Both the position numbers and the translations under genes were made by a program. Under the pieces are notes generated by a model. The model was not told the DNA's origin. It did no database searches and saw nothing but the letters and a program-made list of their open reading frames with translations. Below are positions 1 through 7,690 of a stretch of 20,666 nucleotides of DNA, in pieces; position 1 is the first letter of the stretch; each line of letters opens with the position of its first letter. Source of the stretch: Actinomycetota bacterium (GTDB lineage: Bacteria; Actinomycetota; Nitriliruptoria; Euzebyales; Egibacteraceae); the NCBI GenBank assembly GCA_019347785.1, contig JAHWKQ010000011.1:1-20666 (forward strand). Reading direction: 5' to 3'.

Positions 1-27
1 TTCATCCATCACGCGGCGCCGACCAAG

Positions 28-56
28 TTGACACGGTGCGGAGTCGCGCCCAGACT
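28..56 (+). promoter_or_regulatory. Putative promoter of the ilvB leader transcript
   Basis: A perfect -35 hexamer TTGACA (28-33) is followed after 17 bases by CAGACT (51-56), which keeps the A at position 2 and T at position 6 of the -10 consensus. This predicts a start near base 63, giving a leader of about 210 bases before ilvB. It is the only good sigma70-type match upstream of ilvB. The -10 is imperfect. Confidence 0.55.
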
Positions 57-101
57 GAGCCCGCGACGCGTCGGCTGCGCAGGGCGATAAGGAGCGGTGG
101 G

Positions 102-191
102 ATGACCTCGCGCCGGTACGACCCCGTCCCACACGTGCGTCTGGCCGCCCGCACCGGCGGGCTCGTAGCCATCGCGTGGCGCCCGGCCTGA
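102..191 (+). CDS. Putative ilvB leader peptide (29 aa, attenuation control)
   Basis: This is a short ORF starting with ATG at 102 and ending with TGA at 189-191. An AAGGAG ribosome site lies at 89-94, 7 bases from the ATG, which is stronger than the site in front of ilvB itself. The 29-residue product ends ...GGLVAIAWRPA. It holds six branched-chain residues, including the cluster Leu-Val-Ala-Ile (162-173) with a GTA codon, which is uncommon in such a GC-rich genome. A terminator-like hairpin follows and ilvB lies downstream, the layout of a branched-chain amino acid attenuation leader. Such leaders are known for ilv operons in Corynebacterium and enteric bacteria. The peptide has no expected function beyond its translation. 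The control role is inferred from layout; there is no homology evidence. Confidence 0.6.
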   Translation: MTSRRYDPVPHVRLAARTGGLVAIAWRPA

Positions 192-219
192 ACACCTCGA
201 CAGTTCACGCCAGGCGCGG
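183..219 (+). promoter_or_regulatory. Possible antiterminator stem of the ilvB leader
   Basis: Bases 183-190 (CCGGCCTG) can pair with 211-219 (CAGGC, bulged G216, CGG): 8 pairs around a 20-base loop. The 5' arm overlaps the leader stop codon (189-191), and the 3' arm takes bases 218-219 from the foot of the downstream terminator stem. A ribosome stalled at the Leu-Val-Ala-Ile codons would leave this stem free, while one at the stop codon would cover it. It competes for only two terminator bases, so the call is tentative. Confidence 0.35.
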
Positions 220-247
220 CCTCTCGACACTCGGCGGGAGGTCTTTT
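218..247 (+). terminator. Intrinsic terminator (attenuator) upstream of ilvB
   Basis: GGCCTCTC (218-225) pairs with GGGAGGTC (236-243) to give an 8-bp stem with two G-U pairs and a 10-base loop. TTTT (244-247) follows directly. This T run stands out in the GC-rich leader. The hairpin lies after the leader-peptide stop codon and 26 bases before the ilvB start, where an attenuator is expected. The U tract is short, so termination may be partial. Confidence 0.6.
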
Positions 248-273
248 CATATCCCCATCGGCAAGGCGGACAC

Positions 274-2085
274 ATGGACATCACCGGCGCGGAGGCGGTC
301 ATCAAGTCACTGGAGCTCGAGGGCGTCGAGGTGGTCTTCGGCCATCCCGGCGGCGCGATCCTCCCGGCGTACGACCCGATCCTGGACTCGCCGATCCGCC
401 ACGTCCTGGCCCGCCACGAGCAGGGCGCGGGTCACATGGCGGAGGGCTACGCGCAGGCCACCGGCCGCGTGGGCGTCGTCGTGGCGACCTCGGGGCCGGG
501 GGGCACCAACCTCGTGACCGCCCTGGCCGACGCCCACATGGACTCGGTGCCGGTCGTCGCCGTCACCGGGCAGGTCCCCACCGGCGCCGTCGGTGGGGAC
601 GCGTTCCAGGAGGCGGACATCTCCGGCATCACGATGCCGGTCACCAAGCACAACGAGATGGTCACCGACCCCGCGCGCATCGCTGGGGCGATCAAGGAAG
701 CGTTCCACATCGCCTCAAGCGGGCGCCCCGGGCCGGTCCTCGTGGACATCCCCAAGGACGTGCTGAACGCCCGAATCGACTTCTCCTACCCGCAGCGGGT
801 CAGCCTCCCGGGCTACAAGCCGACGGTCCGCGGACACTCGAAGATGGTGCGCGACGCCGCCGCGGAGATCGTCGCCGCACGGCGGCCCGTCGTGTACGCC
901 GGCGGCGGCGTCATCAAGGCGGGGGCCCACGACGAGCTCGCCCGTCTCGTCGAGGCGACGGGGATGCCGGTGGTCACGACCCTCATGGCGCGCGGGGCGC
1001 TGCCGGACAGCCACCCCCGGCACCTGGGGATGCCGGGCATGCACGGGCACTGGACGGCGATCACCGCCCTGCAGCAGTCCGACCTCATCGTGGCGCTGGG
1101 AGCGCGCTTCGACGACCGGGTCACGGGCAACCTGGCGGCCTTCGCACCGCATGCGCGCGTGGTCCACGTCGACGTCGACCCTGCCGAGATCGGCAAGAAC
1201 CGCCAGGTTCACGTGCCCATCGTGGGCGACTGCCGGGTCGTCATCGGCCAGATCCTCGAGGCCTACGAGTCCGCCGTGCGGGGCGGGGCCTGTCCGGCGG
1301 AGCTGGCGGCGTGGTGGGAGACGCTGCGCGGCTGGCGTGAGGCGCATCCGCTGCGCTGGCAGCAGGACCCCGACGGCTCCCTGAAGCCCCAGACGGTCAT
1401 CAAGGCGCTGGGGGAGAAGCTCGCCGGCGACGGCATCGTCGTCGTCGGCGTCGGCCAGCACCAGATGTGGGCCTCGCAGCTCGTCGGCTTCGAGCGGCCC
1501 CGGTCCTGGATCAACTCGGGCGGCCTGGGGACGATGGGCTTCTGCGTCCCCGCCGCCATCGGCGCCAAGGTGGGGCGCCCCGACGCGCCCGTCGTCGCGA
1601 TCGACGGCGACGGTGGCTTCCAGATGACGCTGCAGGAGCTGGCGACCGCCCGCCTCGAGCAGGTGCCGGTGGTCTTCTGCGTCATCAACAACGGCACGCT
1701 GGGCATGGTCCGCCAGTGGCAGGAGCTGTTCTACGCCGGGCGCTACTCGGCCGTCGACCTGAGCTGGGACTGCCCCGACCTGGTCAAGCTCGCCGAGGCG
1801 TACGGCTGCGTGGGGCTGCGCTGCGAGCGCCCCGAGGACGTCGCCTCGACGATCGACAAGGCGTTCGCCGTGGGCCAGGTCCCCGTCCTGGTCGACTTCC
1901 GGGTCGACCGGGAGGAGAAGGTCTTCCCGATGGTCCCGGCCGGGGCGAGCAACGACGACGTCGTGGAGTCCGCCGAGGAGTGGTACGCGAAGGCCTCGAC
2001 CGGGGCGGGCGGGTCGGCCGGTGAGCCCGGTGGCGCGGGCGCCGGGTCCCTGCCGCCGTCCATGCATGAGGGGGACGTGGTCTAG
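274..2085 (+). CDS. ilvB: Acetolactate synthase large (catalytic) subunit
   Basis: This cytoplasmic ThDP-, FAD- and Mg-dependent enzyme condenses two pyruvates to acetolactate, or pyruvate with 2-oxobutyrate, the first common step of branched-chain amino acid synthesis. The 603-residue protein has the N-terminal ThDP domain with the catalytic glutamate E49 in RHEQGA, a central FAD-binding domain, and a C-terminal ThDP domain with GDGG at 445-448 and the paired Asn at 472-473. The start at 274 has AAGG at 263-266, 7 bases upstream. The length is slightly above the usual 560-590 because of a Gly/Ala/Ser-rich tail after about residue 570. The stop codon directly abuts the ilvN start with no gap, so the two are probably translated together. 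Control is probably by the upstream leader peptide and terminator. Identity is secure. Confidence 0.97.
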   Translation: MDITGAEAVIKSLELEGVEVVFGHPGGAILPAYDPILDSPIRHVLARHEQGAGHMAEGYAQATGRVGVVVATSGPGGTNLVTALADAHMDSVPVVAVTGQVPTGAVGGDAFQEADISGITMPVTKHNEMVTDPARIAGAIKEAFHIASSGRPGPVLVDIPKDVLNARIDFSYPQRVSLPGYKPTVRGHSKMVRDAAAEIVAARRPVVYAGGGVIKAGAHDELARLVEATGMPVVTTLMARGALPDSHPRHLGMPGMHGHWTAITALQQSDLIVALGARFDDRVTGNLAAFAPHARVVHVDVDPAEIGKNRQVHVPIVGDCRVVIGQILEAYESAVRGGACPAELAAWWETLRGWREAHPLRWQQDPDGSLKPQTVIKALGEKLAGDGIVVVGVGQHQMWASQLVGFERPRSWINSGGLGTMGFCVPAAIGAKVGRPDAPVVAIDGDGGFQMTLQELATARLEQVPVVFCVINNGTLGMVRQWQELFYAGRYSAVDLSWDCPDLVKLAEAYGCVGLRCERPEDVASTIDKAFAVGQVPVLVDFRVDREEKVFPMVPAGASNDDVVESAEEWYAKASTGAGGSAGEPGGAGAGSLPPSMHEGDVV

Positions 2086-2610
2086 ATGGGGATGCACACC
2101 CTGTCGGTGCTCGTGGAGGACAAGCCCGGGGTCCTGGCGCGGGTGGCGGGCCTGTTCAGCCGCCGTGGGTTCAACATCCAGTCGCTTGCCGTGGGCCCGA
2201 CCGAGGCCGAGGCGATGTCGCGCATGACGATCGTCGTCGACGCCGCGCGCCAGCCTCTCGAGCAGGTCACCAAGCAGCTCAACAAGCTGATCCACATCCT
2301 CAAGATCGTCGAGCTCGACCATGGCGCGGTCGTCGAGCGGGAGCTGGCGTTGGTCAAGGTGGCCTCAACCCGGGCGACGCGCGGTGAGCTGATCGAGATC
2401 GCCGACGTGTTCCGCTCCAAGATCGTCGACGTGGACGTCGACTCGCTGACGATCGAGGCGACCGGCTCCCCCGACAAGCTGGGGGCGATGATCCGCCTGC
2501 TCGAGCCGTACGGGATCCGCGAGCTGGTCCGCTCCGGCATGATCGCCATCGGCCGTGGCAGCAGGAGCATCACCGAGGGTCGGGGGCTGCGCCTCGAGCG
2601 CTCGGCCTAG
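2086..2610 (+). CDS. ilvN: Acetolactate synthase small (regulatory) subunit
   Basis: This is the regulatory partner of IlvB; in this family it raises activity and confers valine feedback inhibition. The 174-residue length is typical of the long form. The N-terminal ACT domain (about residues 4-78) shows the usual pattern HTLSVLVEDKPGVLARVAGLF then RRGFNIQSLAVG. The C-terminal domain (about 85-165) contains ELALVKV and the characteristic ending LLEPYGIRELVRSGMIAIGRG. The ATG begins at the base after the ilvB stop, and a G-rich stretch (GAGGGGGA) inside the end of ilvB can serve as ribosome site. In many Actinobacteria ilvC follows; here metF follows instead. Confidence 0.97.
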   Translation: MGMHTLSVLVEDKPGVLARVAGLFSRRGFNIQSLAVGPTEAEAMSRMTIVVDAARQPLEQVTKQLNKLIHILKIVELDHGAVVERELALVKVASTRATRGELIEIADVFRSKIVDVDVDSLTIEATGSPDKLGAMIRLLEPYGIRELVRSGMIAIGRGSRSITEGRGLRLERSA

Positions 2611-2615
2611 CACGG

Positions 2616-3503
2616 GTGGCCGCGCCCGCCGCGACCATCCGCGAGCTGCTCGGGCGGGGGCGGCGCAGCTTCTCGTTCGAGTTCTACCCGCCTCGCGGCG
2701 ACGGGGGCGAGGCGCTGCTGTGGCGGGCCGTGCGGGAGCTGGAGCCGCTGCGGCCGGCCTTCGTGTCGGTCACCTACCGTGCCGGCGCCTCCGCCGACCG
2801 CACCACACGTGTCGTCGAGCGCATCGCCCGGGAGACCTCGCTGACCGCGGTGGCGCACCTGACGTGCGCGGGCGCCTCGACCGACGACCTGCGGTCGGTG
2901 GTCCGTGGCTACGCCGACGCGGGCGTGCGCAACGTCCTCGCGCTGCGCGGCGACGCGCCCGGCGGCCCGGACCGGGACTGGCGGCCCCACGAGGACGGCC
3001 TCGCACACGCCGTCGACCTCGTGGGCCTGCTGCACGCCGAGGGCGACTTCTGCGTGGGGGTGGCCGCCTTCCCCGAGGGCCACCCCGAGTCCCCCGACCG
3101 GGAGACCGACGTCGAGCGCTTCGTCGCCAAGGTCGCCGCCGGCGTCGACTTCGCCGTCACCCAGTTCTTCTTCCACGCCGGGGACTACTTCGGCTTCGTG
3201 GACCGGGTGCGCGCCGCGGGGTGCGACGTGCCCGTGATCCCCGGCGTGATGCCGGTGACCAACGTGGCCCAGATACAGCGCCTCGCGGCGCTGTCGGGCG
3301 CGCAGTTCCCCCCGGAACTGGCCGCACGGCTGCGGGCCGTCGAGGACGACCCCGAGAAGGTGCGCGCCATCGGGGTGCAGGTCGCCTGCGACCTGTGCCG
3401 CGATCTGCTCGCCGGCGGCGCCCCGGGGCTGCACTTCTACACGCTGAACCGCTCCACCGCGACGCGGGAGATCTACGAGCGCCTGGGCTTCCCCGACGGC
3501 TGA
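2616..3503 (+). CDS. metF: 5,10-methylenetetrahydrofolate reductase
   Basis: This FAD enzyme reduces methylene-THF to 5-methyl-THF, the methyl donor for methionine synthesis. The 295-residue single-domain TIM barrel has the usual bacterial length. SFEFYPPRG carries the catalytic glutamate (E22), LALRGD carries the FAD-site aspartate (D113), and TQFFF holds the folate-binding glutamine. The start is GTG at 2616, 5 bases after the ilvN stop, with no clear ribosome site of its own, so it probably depends on translation from ilvBN. One oddity is the loop normally read as VSVTYGAGGS, which here is VSVTYRAGAS with Arg at residue 55. It ends 17 bases before the convergent asnB stop. Confidence 0.95.
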   Translation: MAAPAATIRELLGRGRRSFSFEFYPPRGDGGEALLWRAVRELEPLRPAFVSVTYRAGASADRTTRVVERIARETSLTAVAHLTCAGASTDDLRSVVRGYADAGVRNVLALRGDAPGGPDRDWRPHEDGLAHAVDLVGLLHAEGDFCVGVAAFPEGHPESPDRETDVERFVAKVAAGVDFAVTQFFFHAGDYFGFVDRVRAAGCDVPVIPGVMPVTNVAQIQRLAALSGAQFPPELAARLRAVEDDPEKVRAIGVQVACDLCRDLLAGGAPGLHFYTLNRSTATREIYERLGFPDG

Positions 3504-3529
3504 CCGCCCGGCCGGCCCGCTCAGGCGGT
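3503..3529. terminator. Possible bidirectional hairpin between metF and asnB
   Basis: ACCGCC (3503-3508) and GGCGGT (3524-3529) form a 6-bp inverted repeat around a GC-rich 15-base loop at the junction of the convergent metF and asnB genes. There is no T run on either strand, so it could only be a weak or Rho-assisted terminator. Confidence 0.25.
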
Positions 3530-5041
3530 GGCGAAGCGTCCCAGCACGCGCTCGGGACGCACACCCCCGAGGTGCCTGCGGAACATCCGCTGGTAGGCCA
3601 GCTCCTCACGGGTCCGCGGCGCGGGCAGCCCGCCGTTCCCGCCGGTGCGGGCGGCGTCCAGGTCGGCGTCCGAGACGGCGGCGGCGACGTGCTCGCGCAG
3701 GACCTCGGCCGCGCCGCTGCCGTCGCCGAACTGCGCCTTGCGCCGCCACAGGATCTCCTCGGGCAGCGCATCCTCGAAGGCCGTCCGCAGCAGGTGCTTC
3801 TCCATCCTGCCGTCGGAGGCGATCTTCCACTCGACCGGAAGGGACAGCCCCAGCGCGATCACGTCCAGGTCCAGGAAGGGCACCCGCGCCTCGAGCCCGT
3901 GGGCCATCGTCACACGGTCGCACCGCTGCAGGTTGAGCTTGTGCAGCCCCTCGACGGTGCGTCGCAGCTCGGTGTGCAGCGCCTCGTCGTCGACGCCCCG
4001 CAGGTACTCGTAGCCGGCGAACAGCTCGTCGGCCCCCTCGCCGGTCAGGACGACCTTGACGTGGGTCGCCGCCAGCTCGGCGAGGAGGAAGTTGGGCACG
4101 GCGCTGCGAACCAGCGACGGCTCGTACGACTCGATCGCCGCGACCACCTCCTCGACCACGTCGACGGCTTCCTCGGCCGTGTAGACGCGCTCGTGGTGCT
4201 CGCTGCCCAGCAGCCGGGCGACGCCGCGGGCGGCGGCGAGGTCGGGGCTGGTGGGCGTGCCGACGGCGAAGGTGCGCAGCGTCATGCCAGCCCGGCGGGC
4301 GTGCTCGGCGGCCACGACCGCGACGAGGCTGGAGTCGAGCCCTCCGGACAGCAGGACCCCGACGGGCACGTCGGCCATCATCCGACGCCGGATCGCGGAC
4401 TCCAGCGTCTCGCGGATGCGCCCGAGCACCGCCGACCCCGGCTCACCGTCCCCGGCCCATGCCCCGTCGGGCTCGTGGCGGGAGATCGACGCGAACCGCA
4501 CCAGTCCCTCGGCGGGCGTCCAGTAGTGGCCCGGCGGGAACAGCTCGACGTCGCCACGCCAGTCGGGGTCATAGGCGCGCAGCTCGGAGGCGAACACGAC
4601 CCGCCCCTCGCGGCGCGCCCAGTACAGCGGCTTGACGCCCACCGGGTCCCGGGCGGCCAGGAAGCGCCCGTCGTCCCCGCCGATGCACAGCGCGAACATG
4701 CCGCGCATGTCCGCCAGCGCGGCCGGCCCGTACTGGTCGAACAGGTGCAGCGCGACCTCGTTGTCCGACTCGCTGGAGAAGCGCTCGCGGGACAGCGCGC
4801 AGCCCAGCGCGGCGTGGTTGTAGATCTCGCCGTTGCCGACCAGGTGCAGCCGCCCGTCGGGGGTCGACAGCGGCTGCCGGCCTCCCTCGACGTCGACGAT
4901 CGACAGACGCCGGTGCCCGAGCCAGGAGGGGCCGGTCGTGACACCGTCAGCGTCGTCGGGCCCCCGGTGGGCGAGGCGCCGGAGCATGCGCCGGCCGGCG
5001 ACGGGGTCGGGGGCGCCGTGCTGGGCGACGATGCCGCACAT
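3521..5041 (-). CDS. asnB: Asparagine synthetase, glutamine-hydrolysing
   Basis: The enzyme converts aspartate, glutamine and ATP to asparagine and glutamate. The start was set at 5041 because Cys must follow the initiator Met: the protein begins MCGIVAQHG, and AGGAGG lies 9 bases upstream (5056-5051). The open frame continues upstream but reads as non-coding. The 506-residue product has an N-terminal class II glutamine amidotransferase domain (C2, R45, NGEIYN at 70-75, SDNE at 92-95) and a C-terminal synthetase domain with the PP-loop SGGLDSS (232-238), GEGADELFAGY, and RRKAQFGDGSG, which resembles the E. coli AsnB class. It is convergent with metF and divergent from serA across 151 bases. 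Confidence 0.95.
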   Translation of the reverse strand: MCGIVAQHGAPDPVAGRRMLRRLAHRGPDDADGVTTGPSWLGHRRLSIVDVEGGRQPLSTPDGRLHLVGNGEIYNHAALGCALSRERFSSESDNEVALHLFDQYGPAALADMRGMFALCIGGDDGRFLAARDPVGVKPLYWARREGRVVFASELRAYDPDWRGDVELFPPGHYWTPAEGLVRFASISRHEPDGAWAGDGEPGSAVLGRIRETLESAIRRRMMADVPVGVLLSGGLDSSLVAVVAAEHARRAGMTLRTFAVGTPTSPDLAAARGVARLLGSEHHERVYTAEEAVDVVEEVVAAIESYEPSLVRSAVPNFLLAELAATHVKVVLTGEGADELFAGYEYLRGVDDEALHTELRRTVEGLHKLNLQRCDRVTMAHGLEARVPFLDLDVIALGLSLPVEWKIASDGRMEKHLLRTAFEDALPEEILWRRKAQFGDGSGAAEVLREHVAAAVSDADLDAARTGGNGGLPAPRTREELAYQRMFRRHLGGVRPERVLGRFATA

Positions 5042-5050
5042 GGTCACATG

Positions 5051-5056
5051 CCTCCT
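5051..5056 (-). promoter_or_regulatory. Ribosome binding site deciding the asnB start
   Basis: On the minus strand this reads AGGAGG and lies 9 bases before the ATG at 5041. It fixes the start that places the catalytic cysteine at position 2, and argues against the longer upstream open frame to 5194. Confidence 0.7.
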
Positions 5057-5192
5057 GGAATGACGAGCCTGCGTTGTCGACTGAACATCTTCGTCGGTAT
5101 CCGGGGGCCTTTCTCCAACCGTAGCGGTGAATGCGATCACAAGCTCTACAGTTGCCACGGTGCACGACCGAGAAGCCGATCGGAAACGCGTC

Positions 5193-6767
5193 ATGAGGGT
5201 GCTCGTCGCGGATGAGCTGTCGGAGGCCGGGGTGGCGGTGCTGGCGGCCCACGTGGACGTCGACGTGCGCGTCGGGCTCGACAGGAGCGCGCTGCTGGAG
5301 GTGATCGGCGACTACGACGCGGTCGTCGTGCGCTCGGGCACGGTCCTCGACGCGCCCGTCATCGACGCCGGGCGCAATCTCAAGGTGATCGCCCGCGCCG
5401 GCATCGGGCTCGATAATGTGGACGTGCCCCACGCGACCGAGCGGGGCGTGCTGGTGTGCAACGCACCCCAGTCCAACGTCATCAGCGCCGCCGAGCACAC
5501 CGTCGCCCTGCTGCTCGCCCTCGCCCGGTCGATCCCCCAGGCCGACCGCAGTCTGCGGGCCGGCCAGTGGCGGCGCAGCGCGTTCAAGGGTGTCGAGCTG
5601 CAGGGCAAGACGCTCGGCGTGCTCGGCCTGGGCCGGGTCGGGACCCTCGTCGCCCAGCGCTGCGCCGCCTTCGGGATGCGGCTCGTCGCCTACGACCCGT
5701 ACGTCGCCGCCGAGCGGGCGGCCCAGCAGGGGATCGAGCTGCTGCCCTCGGTGCGCGCCCTGTGCGAGGTGGCCGACTTCGTCACCGTGCACCTGCCCAA
5801 GACGGCCGAGACAGTCGGCATCGTCGGCGAGGCCGAGCTCGGGGCCATGAAGCCCGGCGCGCGGATCGTCAACACCGCGCGGGGCGGAATCGTCGACGAG
5901 GAGGCGCTCATGGCGGCGCTGACCCGCGGCCGCATCGCCGGCGCCGGCTTGGACGTCTACTCCGTCGAGCCGGTGACCCGCTCGCCGCTGTTCGAGCTCG
6001 GTAACGTCGTCGTCACGCCGCACCTGGGCGCCTCCACGGCCGAGGCGCAGGACAAGGCCGGGAGGATGGTGGCCGAGGCTGTCGTCGCGGCGCTGCGCGG
6101 CGAGTTCGTGCCCTCGGCCGTCACCCTGCAGGTCGGCGGGAGCATTCCGGAGGCCGTGCGGCCCTTCATGTCGCTTGCCGAGAGGCTGGGCCGCGTGTTC
6201 ACGTCGCTGCACGCACGGGGCGGGCCGGCCAGCGAGCTGACCGTCGAGTACCACGGCCGCATCGCCGAGGAGGACACGCAGGCTCTCACGCTGTCGGCGG
6301 TCAAGGGCCTGCTCACCGACGTGGTGCACGAGCCGGTCACCTTCGTCAACGCCCCACTGCTGGCCGAGGAGCGGGGCCTGAAGGTCTCGACGCTGGCCTC
6401 GCGGGAGTCGCGCGACTTCGTGTCGCTGGTGCGCCTGTGCGCCGGCGACGTGCGCGTGGCCGGCACGCTCGTCGGCCCGCGCGACCGCGAGCGCCTGGTG
6501 GAGGTGTGGGGCTTCGACCTGGACATGGAGCCCAGCGCCCACATGCTGTTCTTCCGCTACGTCGACCGGCCTGGCATCGTTGGCGCCATCGGCACGAGGC
6601 TGGGGGAGGCCGCGGTGAACATCGCCGCCATGCAGGTCGCCCGTCAGGCGGCCGGCGGAGAGGCGGTCATGGCGCTCGCCGTCGACTCAGCCGTCCCCGC
6701 GCCGGTGGTCACCGAGATCGCCGGGCTGGTCGGGGCGACGGACGCGCGCAGGGTGGACCTGACGTGA
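5193..6767 (+). CDS. serA: D-3-phosphoglycerate dehydrogenase, long ACT form
   Basis: This enzyme oxidises 3-phosphoglycerate to 3-phosphohydroxypyruvate with NAD, the first step of serine synthesis. The start at 5193 (MRVLVADELS) is chosen because this is where family similarity begins; the upstream in-frame ATG at 5127 adds 22 unlike residues. Its ribosome site is weak (GGAAA at 5182-5186). The 524 residues comprise the catalytic and NAD-binding domains (GLGRVG 145-150; catalytic R230, E259, H277 in PHLGAST), an intervening ASB-like domain (about 310-440) and a C-terminal ACT domain (about 450-524) containing VDRPGIVGAIGTRLGEAAVNIAAMQ. This is the long actinobacterial type, which serine usually feedback-inhibits. 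Its stop overlaps the next start (GTGA). Confidence 0.96.
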   Translation: MRVLVADELSEAGVAVLAAHVDVDVRVGLDRSALLEVIGDYDAVVVRSGTVLDAPVIDAGRNLKVIARAGIGLDNVDVPHATERGVLVCNAPQSNVISAAEHTVALLLALARSIPQADRSLRAGQWRRSAFKGVELQGKTLGVLGLGRVGTLVAQRCAAFGMRLVAYDPYVAAERAAQQGIELLPSVRALCEVADFVTVHLPKTAETVGIVGEAELGAMKPGARIVNTARGGIVDEEALMAALTRGRIAGAGLDVYSVEPVTRSPLFELGNVVVTPHLGASTAEAQDKAGRMVAEAVVAALRGEFVPSAVTLQVGGSIPEAVRPFMSLAERLGRVFTSLHARGGPASELTVEYHGRIAEEDTQALTLSAVKGLLTDVVHEPVTFVNAPLLAEERGLKVSTLASRESRDFVSLVRLCAGDVRVAGTLVGPRDRERLVEVWGFDLDMEPSAHMLFFRYVDRPGIVGAIGTRLGEAAVNIAAMQVARQAAGGEAVMALAVDSAVPAPVVTEIAGLVGATDARRVDLT

Positions 6768-7690
6768 CCTCCGGTCCCCCGCTGGTCGCCGTGGCGCCGC
6801 AGGACAGCCGCGACTGGATCCGCCACGCCGTGGTGGACGGGGGCGGGCGCCTGGTCGATCTGCCGGACGCGCAGGCGCTCGTGTGGACCGCGGCCCGGGA
6901 CCCCGACGGCCTGCGCGAGGCCGTCGCGGCGGCCCCCCAGCTGCGCTGGGTGCAGCTGCCCTGGGCCGGCGTCGAGCCGTTCGCCGCCGCAGGCGTCTTC
7001 GACGGGCGGCGTACGTGGACGTCCGGCAAGGGCGTGTACGCGCAGCCGGTCGCCGAGCACGCGCTGGCGCTCGCGCTGGCCGGGCTGCGGGAGATCAAGC
7101 GGTTCGCCACCGCCGGGACCTGGACCGACCAGGCCGGGATCAGCCTGGTCGGCGGCCGCGTCACGGTCTTCGGGGGCGGGGGCATCGCCCGCGAGCTGCT
7201 GGGCCTGCTGCGGCCCTTCGGCTGTCGCGTCACCGTCGTCCGCCGGCATCCCGGGGATATGCACGGCGCCGACCGCGTCCTGAGCTTCGAGGAGCGCTAC
7301 GAGGCGCTGCGGGGCGCCGACGCGATCGTGCTCGCCCTCGCGCTGACCCCCGAGACCCGCGGCCTCATGACCGACATCGAGTTCGAGCTGATGGAGCCGC
7401 ACGCCTGGCTGGTCAACGTCGCCCGCGGTGAGCACGTGGCCACTGGCGACCTCGTCAACGCGCTCCGCGAGGACGTCATCGGGGGCGCGGCGCTGGACGT
7501 GACCGACCCCGAGCCGCTGCCCGACGGCCACCCGCTGTGGTCCCTGCCCAACTGCCTCATCACGCCGCACACGGCCAACACCGACGACATGGCCCAGCCG
7601 CTGTTGTCCAGGCGCATCGCGGAGAACGTGGCCCGCTTCGCCGAGGGCCGGGAGCTCGTCGGGCCCGTCGACCCGCGCCTGGGGTATTGA
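6764..7690 (+). CDS. D-isomer-specific 2-hydroxyacid dehydrogenase (GhrA-like)
   Basis: This is probably an NAD(P)-dependent reductase of a 2-oxoacid such as glyoxylate or hydroxypyruvate; the substrate is not determined. The 308-residue protein has the dinucleotide motif VFGGGGIA (135-142) and the catalytic set R221 (NVARGE), E250 and H269 (PHTAN). The end of the second beta strand reads VVRRHP, with Arg where NAD-dependent members usually have Asp, which suggests NADP. The GTG start at 6764 overlaps the serA stop by 4 bases (GTGA), with GGGTGG 7 bases upstream. Lacking ASB and ACT domains, it is not a second SerA. Coupling to serA suggests a role around hydroxypyruvate or serine, but this is inference. 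Confidence 0.9.
   Translation: MTSGPPLVAVAPQDSRDWIRHAVVDGGGRLVDLPDAQALVWTAARDPDGLREAVAAAPQLRWVQLPWAGVEPFAAAGVFDGRRTWTSGKGVYAQPVAEHALALALAGLREIKRFATAGTWTDQAGISLVGGRVTVFGGGGIARELLGLLRPFGCRVTVVRRHPGDMHGADRVLSFEERYEALRGADAIVLALALTPETRGLMTDIEFELMEPHAWLVNVARGEHVATGDLVNALREDVIGGAALDVTDPEPLPDGHPLWSLPNCLITPHTANTDDMAQPLLSRRIAENVARFAEGRELVGPVDPRLGY

Noticed and set aside
1..12. A possible divergent gene starting near base 9 on the minus strand (ATG GAT GAA)
   Set aside because: Only three codons lie in the window and no ribosome site precedes them, so a start codon cannot be supported.
5042..5192. Promoters for divergent asnB and serA
   Set aside because: TACAGT (5147-5152) and a TTGTCG-18-TATCCG pair were considered for serA, but neither has a convincing partner hexamer; nothing good was seen for asnB. 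No site is called.
2555..5215. An 886-codon open frame on the plus strand across ilvN, metF and asnB
   Set aside because: It is an Arg/Ala/Gly/Pro-rich shadow frame covering genes with clear family motifs in other frames, and its second half is antisense to asnB. Long spurious frames are expected at this GC content.
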